From positions 248,001 through 312,000 of the forward strand of contig NZ_JARGES010000015.1 in the NCBI RefSeq assembly GCF_029210365.1: a stretch of DNA of 64,000 nt, in the 5' to 3' direction. Of the stretch, positions 9,049 to 18,044 are shown piece after piece. The DNA is from Mesorhizobium sp. YIM 152430. GTDB taxonomy: Bacteria > Pseudomonadota > Alphaproteobacteria > Rhizobiales > Rhizobiaceae. The notes beneath the pieces are model-generated. The model saw nothing but the letters and a program-made list of their open reading frames with translations. It made no database searches and had not been told where the DNA came from. The stretch's first letter is position 1. Every line of letters begins with the position of its first letter. Made by a program: the position numbers and the translations under genes.

Positions 9049-9942
9049 TTACTCCGCCGCGATGGCGTGCTTGGGTTGCACTTCGGCCGAATAATCGTTC
9101 ATCAGGTTGCGCGAGATCTCGCCGGGCGTGAAGCGGTAGGGGCCGACTTCGGAGACCGGGGTGACTTCGGCGGCGGTGCCGGTCAGGAAGCACTCCGTAA
9201 AGCCTTCCATCTCCTCCGGCATGATCGCGCGCTGGACGACTTCGATGCCGCGCCGCCTGGCGAGGTCGATGACCGTGCGGCGCGTGATCCCGTCGAGGAA
9301 GCAGTCCGGGTCCGGCGTGTGGAGCTTGCCGTCCTGGACGAAAAAGACGTTGGCGCCCGTCGCCTCGGCGACGCGGCCGCGCCAGTCGAGCATCAGGGCA
9401 TCGGCATAGCCCTTGGCTTCCGCCGCGTGCTTGGAAAGCGTGCAGATCATGTAGAGGCCGGCGGCCTTCGACTTCGACGGCGCGGTGCGCGGGTCGGGGC
9501 GGCGGTATTCGGCCAGATCGAGGCGGATGCCCTTCAGCTTCTGCTCGGGGTCGAAATAGCTCGGCCACTGCCAGATCGCGATGGCGCAGTTGATCCGGTT
9601 GTTCTGCGCCGAAACGCCCATCATCTCCGAGCCGCGCCAGGCGATCGGGCGGACATAGGCGTCCTGAAAGCCCTGCTTCTTCAGGAGTTCGCGGCAGGCT
9701 TCGTCGATCTCGCCGACCGAATAGGGAATCTTGAAGCCGAGGAGACGCGCGGATTCGTGCAGGCGCTCGGTGTGCTCGGTCAGCTTGAAGATTTCGCCGC
9801 CATAGGCCCGCTCGCCCTCGAACACCGAACTGGCATAATGGAGACCGTGGGTCAGGACATGGACCTTGGCGTCCGCCCATCTGACGAATTCGCCGTTCAT
9901 CCAGATATGGCCGTCGAGTTGGTCGAAGGGAACGGATGCCAT
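9049..9942 (-). CDS. ilvE: Branched-chain amino acid aminotransferase IlvE
   Basis: 297 aa PLP enzyme of fold type IV. Diagnostic stretches are HVLTHGLHYASSVFEGERAY near the N terminus, the lysine in SKSKAAGLYM and VAEATGANVFFV, and LDGITRRTVIDLA. It transfers amino groups between glutamate and the keto acids of Leu, Ile and Val in the cytosol. The start at 9942 follows a good GGGAGG; an in-frame extension to 10020 is ignored as it lacks an RBS and conservation. It is divergent from petP. A long C-terminal region ending in HAIAAE is usual for alphaproteobacterial versions. Confidence 0.93.
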   Translation of the reverse strand: MASVPFDQLDGHIWMNGEFVRWADAKVHVLTHGLHYASSVFEGERAYGGEIFKLTEHTERLHESARLLGFKIPYSVGEIDEACRELLKKQGFQDAYVRPIAWRGSEMMGVSAQNNRINCAIAIWQWPSYFDPEQKLKGIRLDLAEYRRPDPRTAPSKSKAAGLYMICTLSKHAAEAKGYADALMLDWRGRVAEATGANVFFVQDGKLHTPDPDCFLDGITRRTVIDLARRRGIEVVQRAIMPEEMEGFTECFLTGTAAEVTPVSEVGPYRFTPGEISRNLMNDYSAEVQPKHAIAAE

Positions 9943-10113
9943 GAAAACCTCCCGCGGGCTGATGCCCCTGATCGTTGAGCGCTGACTTTGCTGCGTCTCG
10001 CGCAACTGCCCCGAACGCATGGCAAATTGAAGGAAATTCCAGGAAAATCCGCTTCAACTTGCCTTTTCGTTCGTCAATTGGCGAAAAGATTGGCAAAAAT
10101 TACAAGCCCGTGC

Positions 10114-10142
10114 AATTTATGTCAACAAGGCTGACATAAATT
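10114..10142 (+). promoter_or_regulatory. Perfect inverted repeat, candidate operator upstream of petP
   Basis: aatttatgtca (10114-10124) and tgacataaatt (10132-10142) are exact reverse complements, 7 bases apart. The right arm supplies CTGACA (10131-10136), a possible -35, with TAGGCT (10153-10158) as a weak -10 at 16-bp spacing. Palindromes of this size are typical MarR-family sites, so PetP autoregulation is likely. The repeat also lies in the ilvE promoter region. Confidence 0.7.
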
Positions 10143-10167
10143 TCGAATCTGCTAGGCTGACGATACG

Positions 10168-10725
10168 ATGATGGCGAAGAAACCGGCCGAACTGGCCAAG
10201 GCAATCCGCACCCCGCTGACGGTCGACGACGGCATCGATTTTCCGATGATCGAGCTGTTCTTCTTCGCCTATCGCGATTTCACCTCCGATCCCGACCAGT
10301 TGCTGGCGGCCTATGGCTTCGGCCGCGCCCATCACCGCGTCGTCCACTTCGTCAACCGCATTCCCGGTCTCACCGTCGCCGAGCTGCTTGACGTCCTGAA
10401 GATCACAAAGCAGAGCCTCGCGCGGGTGCTCAAGCAACTCATCGAGACCGGCTACGTCGTCCAGATCCAGGGCCTGCGCGACCGGCGCCAGCGCGAGCTC
10501 TATCCGACGGACAAGGGCCGCGACCTCGCCCTCGCGCTCGCCGCGCCACAGTCCCGCCGTATCGCCAATGCACTGACGCGTCTGGACACGCAGGATCGCG
10601 AAACGGTCGAGACTTTCCTCAGATCGATGGTCGATCCCGATTTGCGCGTCCAGATCGAACAGCTTCCCGGCGGCGCCGGAAACGTGCAGGATAGAGCGAT
10701 CGCCGAACCGGAAGCCACGCGATAG
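10168..10725 (+). CDS. petP: MarR-family transcriptional regulator, PetP-like
   Basis: 185 aa with a MarR winged-helix core: the recognition-helix region reads AELLDVLKITKQSLARVLKQL (about 70-90), followed by the wing GLRDRRQRELYPTDKGR. It is directly followed by an OmpR-type regulator, the arrangement of Rhodobacter capsulatus petP-petR, which are needed for cytochrome bc1 and c2 production; that is the basis of the name. The Liberibacter LdtR regulators may be relatives, which cannot be tested here. Two ATGs (10168, 10171) are equally possible. The perfect inverted repeat upstream suggests autoregulation. The gap to petR is 38 bp, so they are probably cotranscribed. Confidence 0.75.
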   Translation: MMAKKPAELAKAIRTPLTVDDGIDFPMIELFFFAYRDFTSDPDQLLAAYGFGRAHHRVVHFVNRIPGLTVAELLDVLKITKQSLARVLKQLIETGYVVQIQGLRDRRQRELYPTDKGRDLALALAAPQSRRIANALTRLDTQDRETVETFLRSMVDPDLRVQIEQLPGGAGNVQDRAIAEPEATR

Positions 10726-10763
10726 AACGAGAACGGCCGGGCGGGGTATCGAAGGGAGCATTC

Positions 10764-11468
10764 ATGACCGAGACCACTTCCATTCTGGATGACGATGCCC
10801 CGCATCTGCTCATCGTCGACGACGATACGCGCATCCGCAGCCTGTTGCAGCAATATCTCGGCGAGAACGGCTTTCGCGTGACGATCGCCGGCGATGCGGA
10901 CGAGGCGCGGCGCAAGCTGGCCGGGCTCGACTTCGACCTGATCGTGCTCGACGTGATGATGCCGGGCGAGAGCGGCGTCGAACTGACGAAGTCGCTGCGC
11001 GCGGAAAAGGACGTCCCGATCCTGATGCTGACCGCGCTTTCGGAAACCGACAGCCGGGTCGAGGGGCTGGAAGCCGGCGCCGACGATTACCTTCCCAAAC
11101 CCTTCGACCCGCGCGAGCTTATCCTGCGCGTCAACGCGATCCTGCGCCGCGGCGGCCCGCAGACGACGCCGAAGGTCGAGCAGATCGTCTTCGGCCCCTA
11201 CACGTTCCAGATCACGCGGCGCGAGTTGAAGCGCGGCGGCGAGATGCTGCGACTGACCGATCGCGAGCAGGAAATCCTGGCGATGTTCGCCGAGCGCGCC
11301 GGCGAGACGATCCCGCGCCACGAGCTCGTCGGCGACGGCTCGGAGGTCGGCGAACGCACCATCGACGTGCAGATCAACCGCCTGCGCCGCAAGATCGAAA
11401 AGGACCCGTCCAATCCGATCTGGCTCCAGACCGTGCGCGGCATCGGCTACAGGCTGAGCGTGGAATAG
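10764..11468 (+). CDS. petR: OmpR-family response regulator, PetR-like
   Basis: 234 aa. The receiver domain holds the acidic pocket VDDD (about 19-22), phospho-acceptor Asp in LIVLDVMMPG (about 62), the Thr of MLTA and the Lys of PKPFDPREL. The C-terminal winged helix (about 135-230) ends with RTIDVQINRLRRKIE and the typical TVRGIGYRL. A histidine kinase gene follows after a hairpin. By position behind the MarR gene it is the PetR homologue of Rhodobacter. DNA targets are unknown; the bc1 operon 23 kb away in this window is an obvious candidate. Confidence 0.85.
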   Translation: MTETTSILDDDAPHLLIVDDDTRIRSLLQQYLGENGFRVTIAGDADEARRKLAGLDFDLIVLDVMMPGESGVELTKSLRAEKDVPILMLTALSETDSRVEGLEAGADDYLPKPFDPRELILRVNAILRRGGPQTTPKVEQIVFGPYTFQITRRELKRGGEMLRLTDREQEILAMFAERAGETIPRHELVGDGSEVGERTIDVQINRLRRKIEKDPSNPIWLQTVRGIGYRLSVE

Positions 11469-11470
11469 CC

Positions 11471-11503
11471 CGGCGCGGCTTTTCTTTGAGCTTCGCCGCG
11501 CCG
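11471..11503 (+). other. Hairpin between petR and the kinase gene
   Basis: cggcgcggc (11471-11479) and gccgcgccg (11495-11503) form a perfect 9-bp stem with a 15-base loop, starting 2 bp after the petR stop codon. There is no T run, so it is more likely a transcript stabiliser or attenuator than a full terminator. Confidence 0.5.
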
Positions 11504-11541
11504 TGCCTTACACTCCATCTTCGACAGGGTTCGGGACAGGC

Positions 11542-12951
11542 ATGGCGAGTTCGGACATCACGGAACGGGAAGGCGAGAGCCGCGAGACGGCGCCCAGCTT
11601 CGGCGAAAGCATGTTCGCGCTCTGGCAGCGCACGGCGCGCCGCGTGGCGCGCTACATGCCCAAGCGCCTTTATGCGCGCTCGCTGATCATCGTCATCGCG
11701 CCGATGATCCTGTTCCAGTCCATCGTCGCCTTCGTGTTCATGGAGCGTCACTGGCAGACGGTGACGATGCGCCTTTCGGCCGGCGTCACGCGCGACATCG
11801 CCGCCATCATCGACATGGTCGAGACCTATCCGCCCGGCGACAACTACGCCAATGCGATCCGCATCGCGCAGGAACGGCTGGGGCTCAAGGTCGATCTTCT
11901 GCCGCCCGATCCCCTGCCCGCGCCGGGGCCGAAGCCCTTCTTCTCGATTCTCGATCATTTCCTCAGCCAGGAGATCAATCGCCAGATCAACCGGCCGTTC
12001 TGGCTTGACACGGTCGGCAATTCCAACGTCGTCGAAATCCGCGTCCAGCTTCAGGACAAGGTTCTGCGCGTCTTCGCCCGCCGTTCGCAGACCTATGCGT
12101 CGAACACGCATATCTTCCTGTTGTGGATGGGCGGCACGTCGCTGGTGCTGCTGGCCATCGCCATCGCCTTCCTGCGCAACCAGATCCGCCCGATCCTGCA
12201 ACTGGCGGAAGCTGCCGAAAGCTTTGGCAAAGGCCGCCCGATGCCGTCCGATTTCAGGCCGCGCGGGGCGGACGAGGTGCGCCGCGCCGGCAAGGCCTTC
12301 ATCCAGATGCGCGAGCGCATCGAGCGCCAGATCGAGCAGCGCACCGCGATGCTGACCGGCGTCAGCCACGATCTGCGCACCATCCTGACCCGCTTCAAGC
12401 TGCAACTTGCACTCGCCGGCACCAAGATGGATACGAAGCCGATGGAACAGGACATCGACGACATGCAGTCGATGCTGGAAGGCTATCTCGCCTTCGCCAA
12501 GGGCGACGCCTCGGAGGATACCGGCTTCTTCGATCTCGAAGAATTCCTTGGCAAGCTGGAGGTGGAGGCGAAGCTGAGAAAACGCAAGCTGACGACCAGG
12601 CTTTCCGGCCGGCCCGAGATCACGGTGCGGCCGATCGCCTTCTCGCGGCTCTTGTCGAACATCGTCGGCAACGCCTTCCGCTATGCCAAGAAGGTCGAGG
12701 TCACGGCCGTTCATTCGTCCGGATCGCTGACCGTGACGGTGGACGACAACGGACCGGGAATTCCGGCGGAACGACGCGAGGACGTGTTCAAGCCCTTCGT
12801 GCGGCTCGACGAGGCCCGCAATCAGGATGCGGGCGGCACCGGGCTCGGCCTGTCCATCGCCCGCGACATCGCCCGCGCCCATGGCGGCGACATCAAGCTC
12901 GACGGCAGCCCGCTCGGGGGCCTGCGCGCGGTGATCCGCGTTCCCGCGTGA
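11542..12951 (+). CDS. EnvZ-like sensor histidine kinase
   Basis: 469 aa. An N-terminal membrane segment (about 47-70) is followed by a periplasmic region of about 125 residues, a second membrane segment (about 195-213) and a HAMP domain beginning RNQIRPILQLAEAAE. The HisKA box is GVSHDLRTILTRFKL with the phospho-accepting His. The ATPase domain has NAFRYA (N box), DNGPGIP (G1) and GGTGLGLSIARDIARAHGG (G2). It is expected to phosphorylate the PetR-like regulator encoded just upstream. The ATG at 11542 is chosen; the frame is open from 11503 but without a better RBS. Confidence 0.9.
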   Translation: MASSDITEREGESRETAPSFGESMFALWQRTARRVARYMPKRLYARSLIIVIAPMILFQSIVAFVFMERHWQTVTMRLSAGVTRDIAAIIDMVETYPPGDNYANAIRIAQERLGLKVDLLPPDPLPAPGPKPFFSILDHFLSQEINRQINRPFWLDTVGNSNVVEIRVQLQDKVLRVFARRSQTYASNTHIFLLWMGGTSLVLLAIAIAFLRNQIRPILQLAEAAESFGKGRPMPSDFRPRGADEVRRAGKAFIQMRERIERQIEQRTAMLTGVSHDLRTILTRFKLQLALAGTKMDTKPMEQDIDDMQSMLEGYLAFAKGDASEDTGFFDLEEFLGKLEVEAKLRKRKLTTRLSGRPEITVRPIAFSRLLSNIVGNAFRYAKKVEVTAVHSSGSLTVTVDDNGPGIPAERREDVFKPFVRLDEARNQDAGGTGLGLSIARDIARAHGGDIKLDGSPLGGLRAVIRVPA

Positions 12952-13096
12952 GCGTGCGGGCTATCCCGATGGAGATCGGGCACTGCTGACGCATCAAAAA
13001 TGCTAGAATGCCGCAGGGTGACTTGCCGCATTGTTGCGGCGAACGATGTCTGCCACGGATCGGCGAGCCGTCTCATGGCCAGCAAAGTGCAAGACG

Positions 13097-13513
13097 ATGA
13101 CCGAAACCACCTTCAACCCCACCGACAACCCGATGAAGACCGGCATTCTGGGCCGCTGCCCGCAGTGCCAGAAGGGGCACCTGTTCGACGGTTTCCTGTC
13201 GCTTGCCCCACGCTGCGAGGTGTGCGGCCTCGACTATTCCTTCGCCGATCCGGCCGACGGCCCCGCCTTCTTCGCCATGTCACTCGCCTGCGTGCCCGCA
13301 CTCGCTTTCGCGGTGTGGATACAGGTCAATTTCGAACCGCCGCTCTGGGTGCATGTCGTCACCACCCTGCCGCTGATCGTCGCCTGCTGCGCGGCACTCC
13401 TGCGCCCGCTCAAGGGCTGGCTGGTCTGCTCGCAATATTTTCACAAGGCCGAGGAAGGCAGGATCGACCGCGACTGGCACGAAACGCGCTCTCGGAGCAA
13501 GGACGAACGTTAG
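13097..13513 (+). CDS. DUF983 family membrane protein
   Basis: 138 aa. The N-terminal zinc-ribbon-like part has two cysteine pairs, CPQC and CEVC, spaced about 24 residues apart, followed by GLDYSFADPADGPAFFA. Two transmembrane segments follow (about 70-90 and 95-112) and a charged C-terminal tail. This is the typical DUF983 layout of alphaproteobacteria; function is not established. Its stop codon overlaps that of the convergent csaA gene by 4 bases (TTAG). Confidence 0.8.
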   Translation: MTETTFNPTDNPMKTGILGRCPQCQKGHLFDGFLSLAPRCEVCGLDYSFADPADGPAFFAMSLACVPALAFAVWIQVNFEPPLWVHVVTTLPLIVACCAALLRPLKGWLVCSQYFHKAEEGRIDRDWHETRSRSKDER

Positions 13514-13866
13514 AACAACCGTCCGCCATCCGGCACGCGCTTGTCGATTGCGCCTAGCACGACTTCGCCCTCTTCGTCGGGAAAGCCGAGCGTCAGGACT
13601 TCGGACATGAACTTGCCGATCTGGCGCGGCGGGAAATTCACCACGGCCATCACCTGTTTCCCGACGAGTTCGGCCGGCTCGTAGTGCTTCGTGATCTGCG
13701 CGGAGGATTTCTTGATGCCGAGGGGCAAGCCGAAATCAATCCTCAGCTTGATCGACGGCTTGCGCGCCTCGGGATAGGGCTCCGCCTCGACGATCGTGCC
13801 GGCGCGGATGTCGACCTTGTCGAAATCGGCGAAGCTGATCTCGGGTTTCAGATCGCTTGCGGACAT
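13510..13866 (-). CDS. csaA: tRNA-binding protein CsaA
   Basis: 118 aa single OB-fold domain of the tRNA_bind family. Visible are FADFDKVDIRAGTI at the N terminus, SSAQITKHY, the conserved VMAVVNFPPRQIGKFMSEVL and the closing LGAIDKRVPDGGRLF. CsaA proteins are dimers that bind tRNA like the OB domain of methionyl-tRNA synthetase, and a chaperone-like role in export was proposed in Bacillus. It converges on the DUF983 gene with overlapping stop codons. A palindromic repeat lies immediately upstream. Confidence 0.9.
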   Translation of the reverse strand: MSASDLKPEISFADFDKVDIRAGTIVEAEPYPEARKPSIKLRIDFGLPLGIKKSSAQITKHYEPAELVGKQVMAVVNFPPRQIGKFMSEVLTLGFPDEEGEVVLGAIDKRVPDGGRLF

Positions 13867-13891
13867 GGATCGCTACCGTTGGTGATTGGCC

Positions 13892-14010
13892 AATTCGGGT
13901 CAGGGTGAGTCGAAAACGGTCGACTTCGAGAACCGGAGCGGAGCGTACATTGGTACGTGAGCACCGGAAGCGCAGAAAGCGGCCGTTTGCAGGCCACCCT
14001 CACCCGAATT
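13892..14010. repeat. Nested imperfect palindrome upstream of csaA
   Basis: The outer arms aattcgggtcagggtgag (13892-13909) and ccaccctcacccgaatt (13994-14010) are nearly complementary. Inside are aaacggtc / ggccgttt, and at the centre gtac-attg-gtac. Two ccgga-rich direct repeats (aaccggagcg, caccggaagcg) flank the centre. It fills the whole gap between ybjN and csaA and reaches the ybjN stop codon. It resembles rhizobial palindromic (REP-like) elements and differs from the CCCCACCC family. Confidence 0.7.
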
Positions 14011-14510
14011 TACGCATTGCCGCGGGTCTCGAAGAGCACGTTCGCCAGCGCATCCCTGGCGTTCGAGCCGGACCAGACGACGAACTGGAAGGCGGGGAAA
14101 TAGCATTCGCACGCTTCGAGCGCGGAGTGCAGCAGCACTTCGACCTGCTGGCTGGTCGGCTCGGCGCCACCCGACAGGAGCAGCGACTGGCGGAACATGA
14201 TCGCGCCTTCCTGCTCCCACAGGTCGAAATGGCCGAACAGCATCTGCTCGTTGATCAGCGAGAGCAGGCGCATGACTTCGAGCGCGCGGTTTTCCGGCAC
14301 CTTGATGTCGAAGGCGCAGGCCAGGTGCAACGCCTCGAAATCCTCCATCCAGGAGAAGGAGACGTGATAGTCGGTCCAGCTTCCGGCCACCGAGATCGCG
14401 ATCTCGTCGCTGCCTGTGCGCTCGAACGACCATTCGTTGGTGTTGGCGACATGCTCGATCACATCCACCGGGTGGAGATCGCGGGCGATATCGAGTTCAA
14501 CAAGGCTCAT
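14010..14510 (-). CDS. YbjN domain-containing protein
   Basis: 166 aa. The family resembles type III secretion chaperone folds. Characteristic stretches are FERTGSDEIAISVAGSWTDYHVSF, MEDFEALHLACAFDIKVPEN and LLSLINEQMLFGHFDLW. The start at 14510 (MSLVELDIARD) is preferred to the open frame reaching 14663, which shows no conservation. YbjN homologues are linked to motility, stress and exopolysaccharide traits in enterobacteria, but no molecular function is established. Monocistronic; cytosolic by sequence. Confidence 0.8.
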   Translation of the reverse strand: MSLVELDIARDLHPVDVIEHVANTNEWSFERTGSDEIAISVAGSWTDYHVSFSWMEDFEALHLACAFDIKVPENRALEVMRLLSLINEQMLFGHFDLWEQEGAIMFRQSLLLSGGAEPTSQQVEVLLHSALEACECYFPAFQFVVWSGSNARDALANVLFETRGNA

Positions 14511-14869
14511 CAAAATCTTTGCTTTCCCGTTCGTTCCCGGCGCGGCACGCGCGCCAATCAGGACCTGCCCCACACGGACTGAAACTCCCGGCCACAGCGG
14601 TATCGACACAGCCGCTTCGCCTTCTCGCGCAAGACCCGAGCGCTCCGATGCGCTTCGAATCATGCTGTAAATTCAGTCTATTGATGCCGAGTCCCGTGAA
14701 CAGCCCCTTTTTCGGAGCGGGCCGGAGCAACATGTGGATAGTTGGCCGGCGGCAAAGATGAAGGAAGGCTTAAGCGATTCAGCGAAAAGGTCTTTTCGCG
14801 CCGAGCCCCTGTGGAGAACCGGCAGCCCGAAACTTGCGCAAAACTTGCACTGGCGGCGAAGCGGGCCAT
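14511..14869. other. Gene-free stretch between ybjN and the ubiK-like gene
   Basis: About 360 bp without a convincing gene. It contains an 18-bp palindrome gcgaaaag-gt-cttttcgc (14782-14799) and two sequences one base off a DnaA box (TGTGGATAG at 14733, TGTGGAGAA at 14810). The ybjN promoter must lie here; no clear -35/-10 pair was identified. Confidence 0.4.
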
Positions 14870-15142
14870 TCAGGCGGTCGGTTCGGTCGATTTCCCGGCA
14901 AGTTTGGCCTCCAGCGCCTCGATCCGCGCGGCCAGCTTCTCGTTTTCCGCGCGTGCCTTGAGCGCCATCTCGCGCACCGCTTCGAACTCCTCGCGCTGGA
15001 CGAGGTCCATCGAATTCAGGATGCGCTCGGCCTGGCCGCGAAAGGCCGTCTCGAACTCGCGGCGCACGCCCTGGGCGGCACCGGCGGCATCCGTCATCAG
15101 CCTGGCGAACTCGTCCAGAATGCGGTTGGGGCCGGTCGACAT
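14870..15142 (-). CDS. UbiK-like accessory factor (BMFP / YqiC family)
   Basis: 90 aa. Residues 1-60 form an amphipathic region with RILDEFARLMTDAAGAAQGVRREFE. The rest is a coiled coil (about 60-82, EFEAVREMALKARAENEKLAARIEALEAKL) followed by a short tail. This is the pattern of the BMFP/UbiK family, small trimeric membrane-fusogenic coiled-coil proteins; E. coli UbiK assists UbiJ in ubiquinone synthesis. The longer frame to 15247 is rejected because family members begin near here. It is divergent from lgt. Confidence 0.75.
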   Translation of the reverse strand: MSTGPNRILDEFARLMTDAAGAAQGVRREFETAFRGQAERILNSMDLVQREEFEAVREMALKARAENEKLAARIEALEAKLAGKSTEPTA

Positions 15143-15281
15143 CTTCACACCTCGCGTCAGGAACACCGTTTCTGTTGAGGTAGTCGCGGCCCCTCCCGAT
15201 TGCAAGAAAAAGCGGGCTGCTTGACCCGGCAAAGCCGCCCGCGCCATATGAGGCCCGCGCCATTCGCCTTCGGAGCCTTCC

Positions 15282-16118
15282 TTGCCCGACTATCTCGCCC
15301 TTCCCCTGACGGCTCTCGCCTTCCCGAACATCGATCCGGTCGCCCTGCAACTCGGTCCGCTCGCGATCCACTGGTACGGGCTCGGCTATGTCGTCGGCAT
15401 ATTGTTCGCCTGGTGGTATGCGAAGAAGCTGATCGCCACGCCGCATCTGTGGCCGAACGACACCGCGCCGATCAAGCCGGCCGACATCGACGACTTCCTC
15501 GTCTGGGCGGCGGTCGGCGTCGTTCTGGGCGGGCGCATCGGCTACATGCTGTTCTACGATTTCGCGCGCTATGCGCAAAACCCGCTCGACGCGCTGGCGA
15601 TCTGGCGCGGCGGCATGTCCTTCCATGGCGGGCTTGCCGGCGTCACCATCGCAATGATCCTGTTCGCCCGCCGGCGCGGCTTTTCGCCCTGGAGCCTGTT
15701 CGACACCATCGCGGTCGGCGCGCCCGTCGGGCTCGGGCTGGTGCGGGTGACGAATTTCATCAATTCCGAACTCTGGGGTCGGCCGACCGACGTGCCCTGG
15801 GCGGTCGTCTTCCCCAATGGCGGCCCCTTCGCGCGCCATCCGAGCCAGCTTTATGAGGCGATCCTCGAAGGCCTTGTGCTCTTCCTCGTCCTGTTCGTGC
15901 TGACCCACAAGGGGCTGAAGCTGAAGCAGCCGGGCTTTCTCGCGGGTGTCTTCATCGCCGGCTACGGGGCCTCGCGCATCGTGGTCGAGTTCTTTCGCGA
16001 ACCGGACGCGCATATCGGCTATCTGGCCGGCAACTGGCTGACCATGGGCATGATCCTCTCGGTGCCGCTGGTGCTGCTCGGCCTCTGGGCGATGGTTCGG
16101 GCGCGTCGGGCGGCGTGA
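15282..16118 (+). CDS. lgt: Prolipoprotein diacylglyceryl transferase Lgt
   Basis: 278 aa, seven or so transmembrane segments. Diagnostic are [37 protein letters not shown] with the essential His and Gly residues, and the Lgt signature region [19 protein letters not shown]. Most Lgt proteins read RIGNFIN there, so V-T is a slight departure. It transfers diacylglycerol from phosphatidylglycerol to the lipobox cysteine of prolipoproteins in the inner membrane. The start is TTG at 15282 after GGAG; no in-frame ATG fits. It overlaps the next gene by 4 bases (GTGA). Confidence 0.95.
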   Translation: MPDYLALPLTALAFPNIDPVALQLGPLAIHWYGLGYVVGILFAWWYAKKLIATPHLWPNDTAPIKPADIDDFLVWAAVGVVLGGRIGYMLFYDFARYAQNPLDALAIWRGGMSFHGGLAGVTIAMILFARRRGFSPWSLFDTIAVGAPVGLGLVRVTNFINSELWGRPTDVPWAVVFPNGGPFARHPSQLYEAILEGLVLFLVLFVLTHKGLKLKQPGFLAGVFIAGYGASRIVVEFFREPDAHIGYLAGNWLTMGMILSVPLVLLGLWAMVRARRAA

Positions 16119-17161
16119 GCCTGAAGCGGCGCATCACGGAACTCATCGCCGAGGCGGGGCCGATTCCCGTCTCGCAATATATGGCGCTGTGCCTGTTCGA
16201 CCCCGCGGACGGCTACTACACGACGCGCGAACCTTTCGGCGCCAGGGGTGATTTCACCACCGCGCCGGAAGTCAGCCAGATGTTCGGTGAACTCGCCGCC
16301 GTCTGGCTCGCCTCGGCCTGGCAGGCGGCAGGCCAGCCGCAGGACGCGATCCTCGCCGAGATCGGGCCGGGGCGCGGGACGCTGATGCGGGACATGCTGC
16401 GGACATTGTCGCGCATCGCGCCGGATTTGACGCGGCGCGTCGCGATGATCGAGACCAGCCCGCGCCTCGTCGACGTGCAGAAGCGAACGCTGGGCGAGAC
16501 GACCGCGGCGTGGCACCGCGACGTCGCCGAACTGCCCGATGCGCCGCTCTTCATCGTCGGCAACGAACTCTTCGACGCGATCCCGATCCGGCAATTCGTG
16601 AAGACGCCGCATGACTGGCGCGAGCGCTGCGTCGGGCTCGACGCCGATGGCGAATTGGCCTTCGTCGCCGGCCCCGGCACGACCGACGCGACCCCGCCCG
16701 ATGCACCGTCCGGAGCGATCTTCGAGATCGCCCCCGCCCGCAACGCCCTCATGCAACAGATTGCGGAACGGATCGCGCGGCACGGCGGCGCGGGGATGTT
16801 CATCGATTACGGACATCTGACGACCGGCACCGGCGACACGCTTCAGGCGATGCGTGCCCATGGATATGTCGACGCGCTGGCTGCGCCCGGAGAAGCGGAC
16901 CTGACCAGCCATGTGGATTTTGCGAGCCTCGCAGGCGTCGCGTCGTCCGTTGGTCTTGAGGCGCGGACGATGACGCAAGGCGAATTCCTCCTTGGAATGG
17001 GACTGCTCGAACGCGCCGGACAGCTTGGCGCGGGCGGCGATGCGAGATTGCGGGAGCGCTTGCAAGGCGAGGTCGAGCGGCTGGCAGCGCCCGACCAGAT
17101 GGGGGAGTTGTTCAAGGTTTTGATGGTGGGACAGGACTTGGCTGGTCTACCGCCGCGCTGA
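16115..17161 (+). CDS. SAM-dependent methyltransferase, MidA/NDUFAF7 family
   Basis: 348 aa. The N terminus [29 protein letters not shown] is the family signature. A Rossmann methyltransferase motif follows, [15 protein letters not shown] (about 88-102), then [15 protein letters not shown]. The mitochondrial homologue NDUFAF7 methylates an arginine of complex I subunit NDUFS2; a similar role for bacterial members is inferred. It begins at GTG 16115, overlapping lgt by 4 bases, so lgt, this gene and probably pgeF form one operon. Confidence 0.88.
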   Translation: MSLKRRITELIAEAGPIPVSQYMALCLFDPADGYYTTREPFGARGDFTTAPEVSQMFGELAAVWLASAWQAAGQPQDAILAEIGPGRGTLMRDMLRTLSRIAPDLTRRVAMIETSPRLVDVQKRTLGETTAAWHRDVAELPDAPLFIVGNELFDAIPIRQFVKTPHDWRERCVGLDADGELAFVAGPGTTDATPPDAPSGAIFEIAPARNALMQQIAERIARHGGAGMFIDYGHLTTGTGDTLQAMRAHGYVDALAAPGEADLTSHVDFASLAGVASSVGLEARTMTQGEFLLGMGLLERAGQLGAGGDARLRERLQGEVERLAAPDQMGELFKVLMVGQDLAGLPPR

Positions 17162-17246
17162 CTCCAATTGACACCACCCCTCCCCTCCACCACCATCGCG
17201 CCCGGCCCGACCCGGCCATGCACCGCGGCAGACGAAAAGGCACTCC

Positions 17247-18041
17247 ATGCTCGATGCGACGCGACCGGACCCGGTGCGGTCCGATCTTCTCGATGCCCTT
17301 GCGCATAAGGGCATACGCCACGGTTTCTTCACGCGGGCCGGCGGCGTCTCGGACGGCATCTATCGCGGGCTGAATGTCGGCCTCGGCTCTGGCGATTCGC
17401 GCGAGGCAGTGATCGAGAACCGCCGCCGCGCGGCCAGGTGGCTCGGCGTGCCCGAGACGCATCTGGCCACCGTCCATCAGGTTCATTCGCCCCACGTCGA
17501 GATCGTGACCGCGCCGATCTCCTATGACCAGCGCCCCGAGGCGGACGCATTGGTGACCGCGACGCCGGGCATCGCGCTCGGCATATTGACCGCCGATTGC
17601 GGGCCGATCCTCTTCGCCGATGCCGATGCCCGCGTCGTCGGCGCCGCCCATGCCGGCTGGAAGGGCGCGGTTTACGGGATCGTCGAGAACACGCTGGCGG
17701 CGATGGAAAACCTCGGCGCGGACCGCGCGAACATCCGCGCCGTGCTCGGCCCGGCAATCAGCGCGGCGAATTACGAAGTCGGACCGGAACGCGTCGCCGA
17801 TCTGATCGCGGCGGATCGCGCGATCGAAGCCTGTCTCACGCCTTCGGCGAGGCCCGGCCATGCGATGTTCGACCTGAACCGCTACACGCTCGACCGGCTG
17901 AAGCGGGCCGGCGTGACGGTTGACCAGGTCGCGCGCTGCACCTATGCGGAAGACCACGACTTCTTTTCCTACAGGCGGACGACGCACAGGCAGGAGCCCG
18001 ATTACGGCCGCCAGCTCTCCGCAATCGTCCTGGAGACCTGA
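17247..18041 (+). CDS. pgeF: Peptidoglycan editing factor PgeF (YfiH/laccase-domain protein)
   Basis: 264 aa, Cu-oxidase_4 (YfiH) fold. Zinc-site motifs are TVHQVHSPHVE (His), ADCGPILF (Cys) and GAAHAGWKGAVYGI (His). Other family blocks are GFFTRAGGVS, GPAISAANYEVG and the closing YRRTTHRQEPDYGRQLSAI. In E. coli this enzyme removes misincorporated Ser from UDP-MurNAc peptides, which is the basis of the name; other members act on purine nucleosides. It is 3 bp from the next gene, suggesting cotranscription. Confidence 0.9.
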   Translation: MLDATRPDPVRSDLLDALAHKGIRHGFFTRAGGVSDGIYRGLNVGLGSGDSREAVIENRRRAARWLGVPETHLATVHQVHSPHVEIVTAPISYDQRPEADALVTATPGIALGILTADCGPILFADADARVVGAAHAGWKGAVYGIVENTLAAMENLGADRANIRAVLGPAISAANYEVGPERVADLIAADRAIEACLTPSARPGHAMFDLNRYTLDRLKRAGVTVDQVARCTYAEDHDFFSYRRTTHRQEPDYGRQLSAIVLET

Positions 18042-18044
18042 TTG

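Noticed and set aside
14733-14818. Two DnaA-box-like sequences (TGTGGATAG and TGTGGAGAA), considered as an origin
   Set aside because: Each differs from the consensus by one base, only two are present, and there is no AT-rich unwinding region or dnaA/hemE/repABC neighbour.
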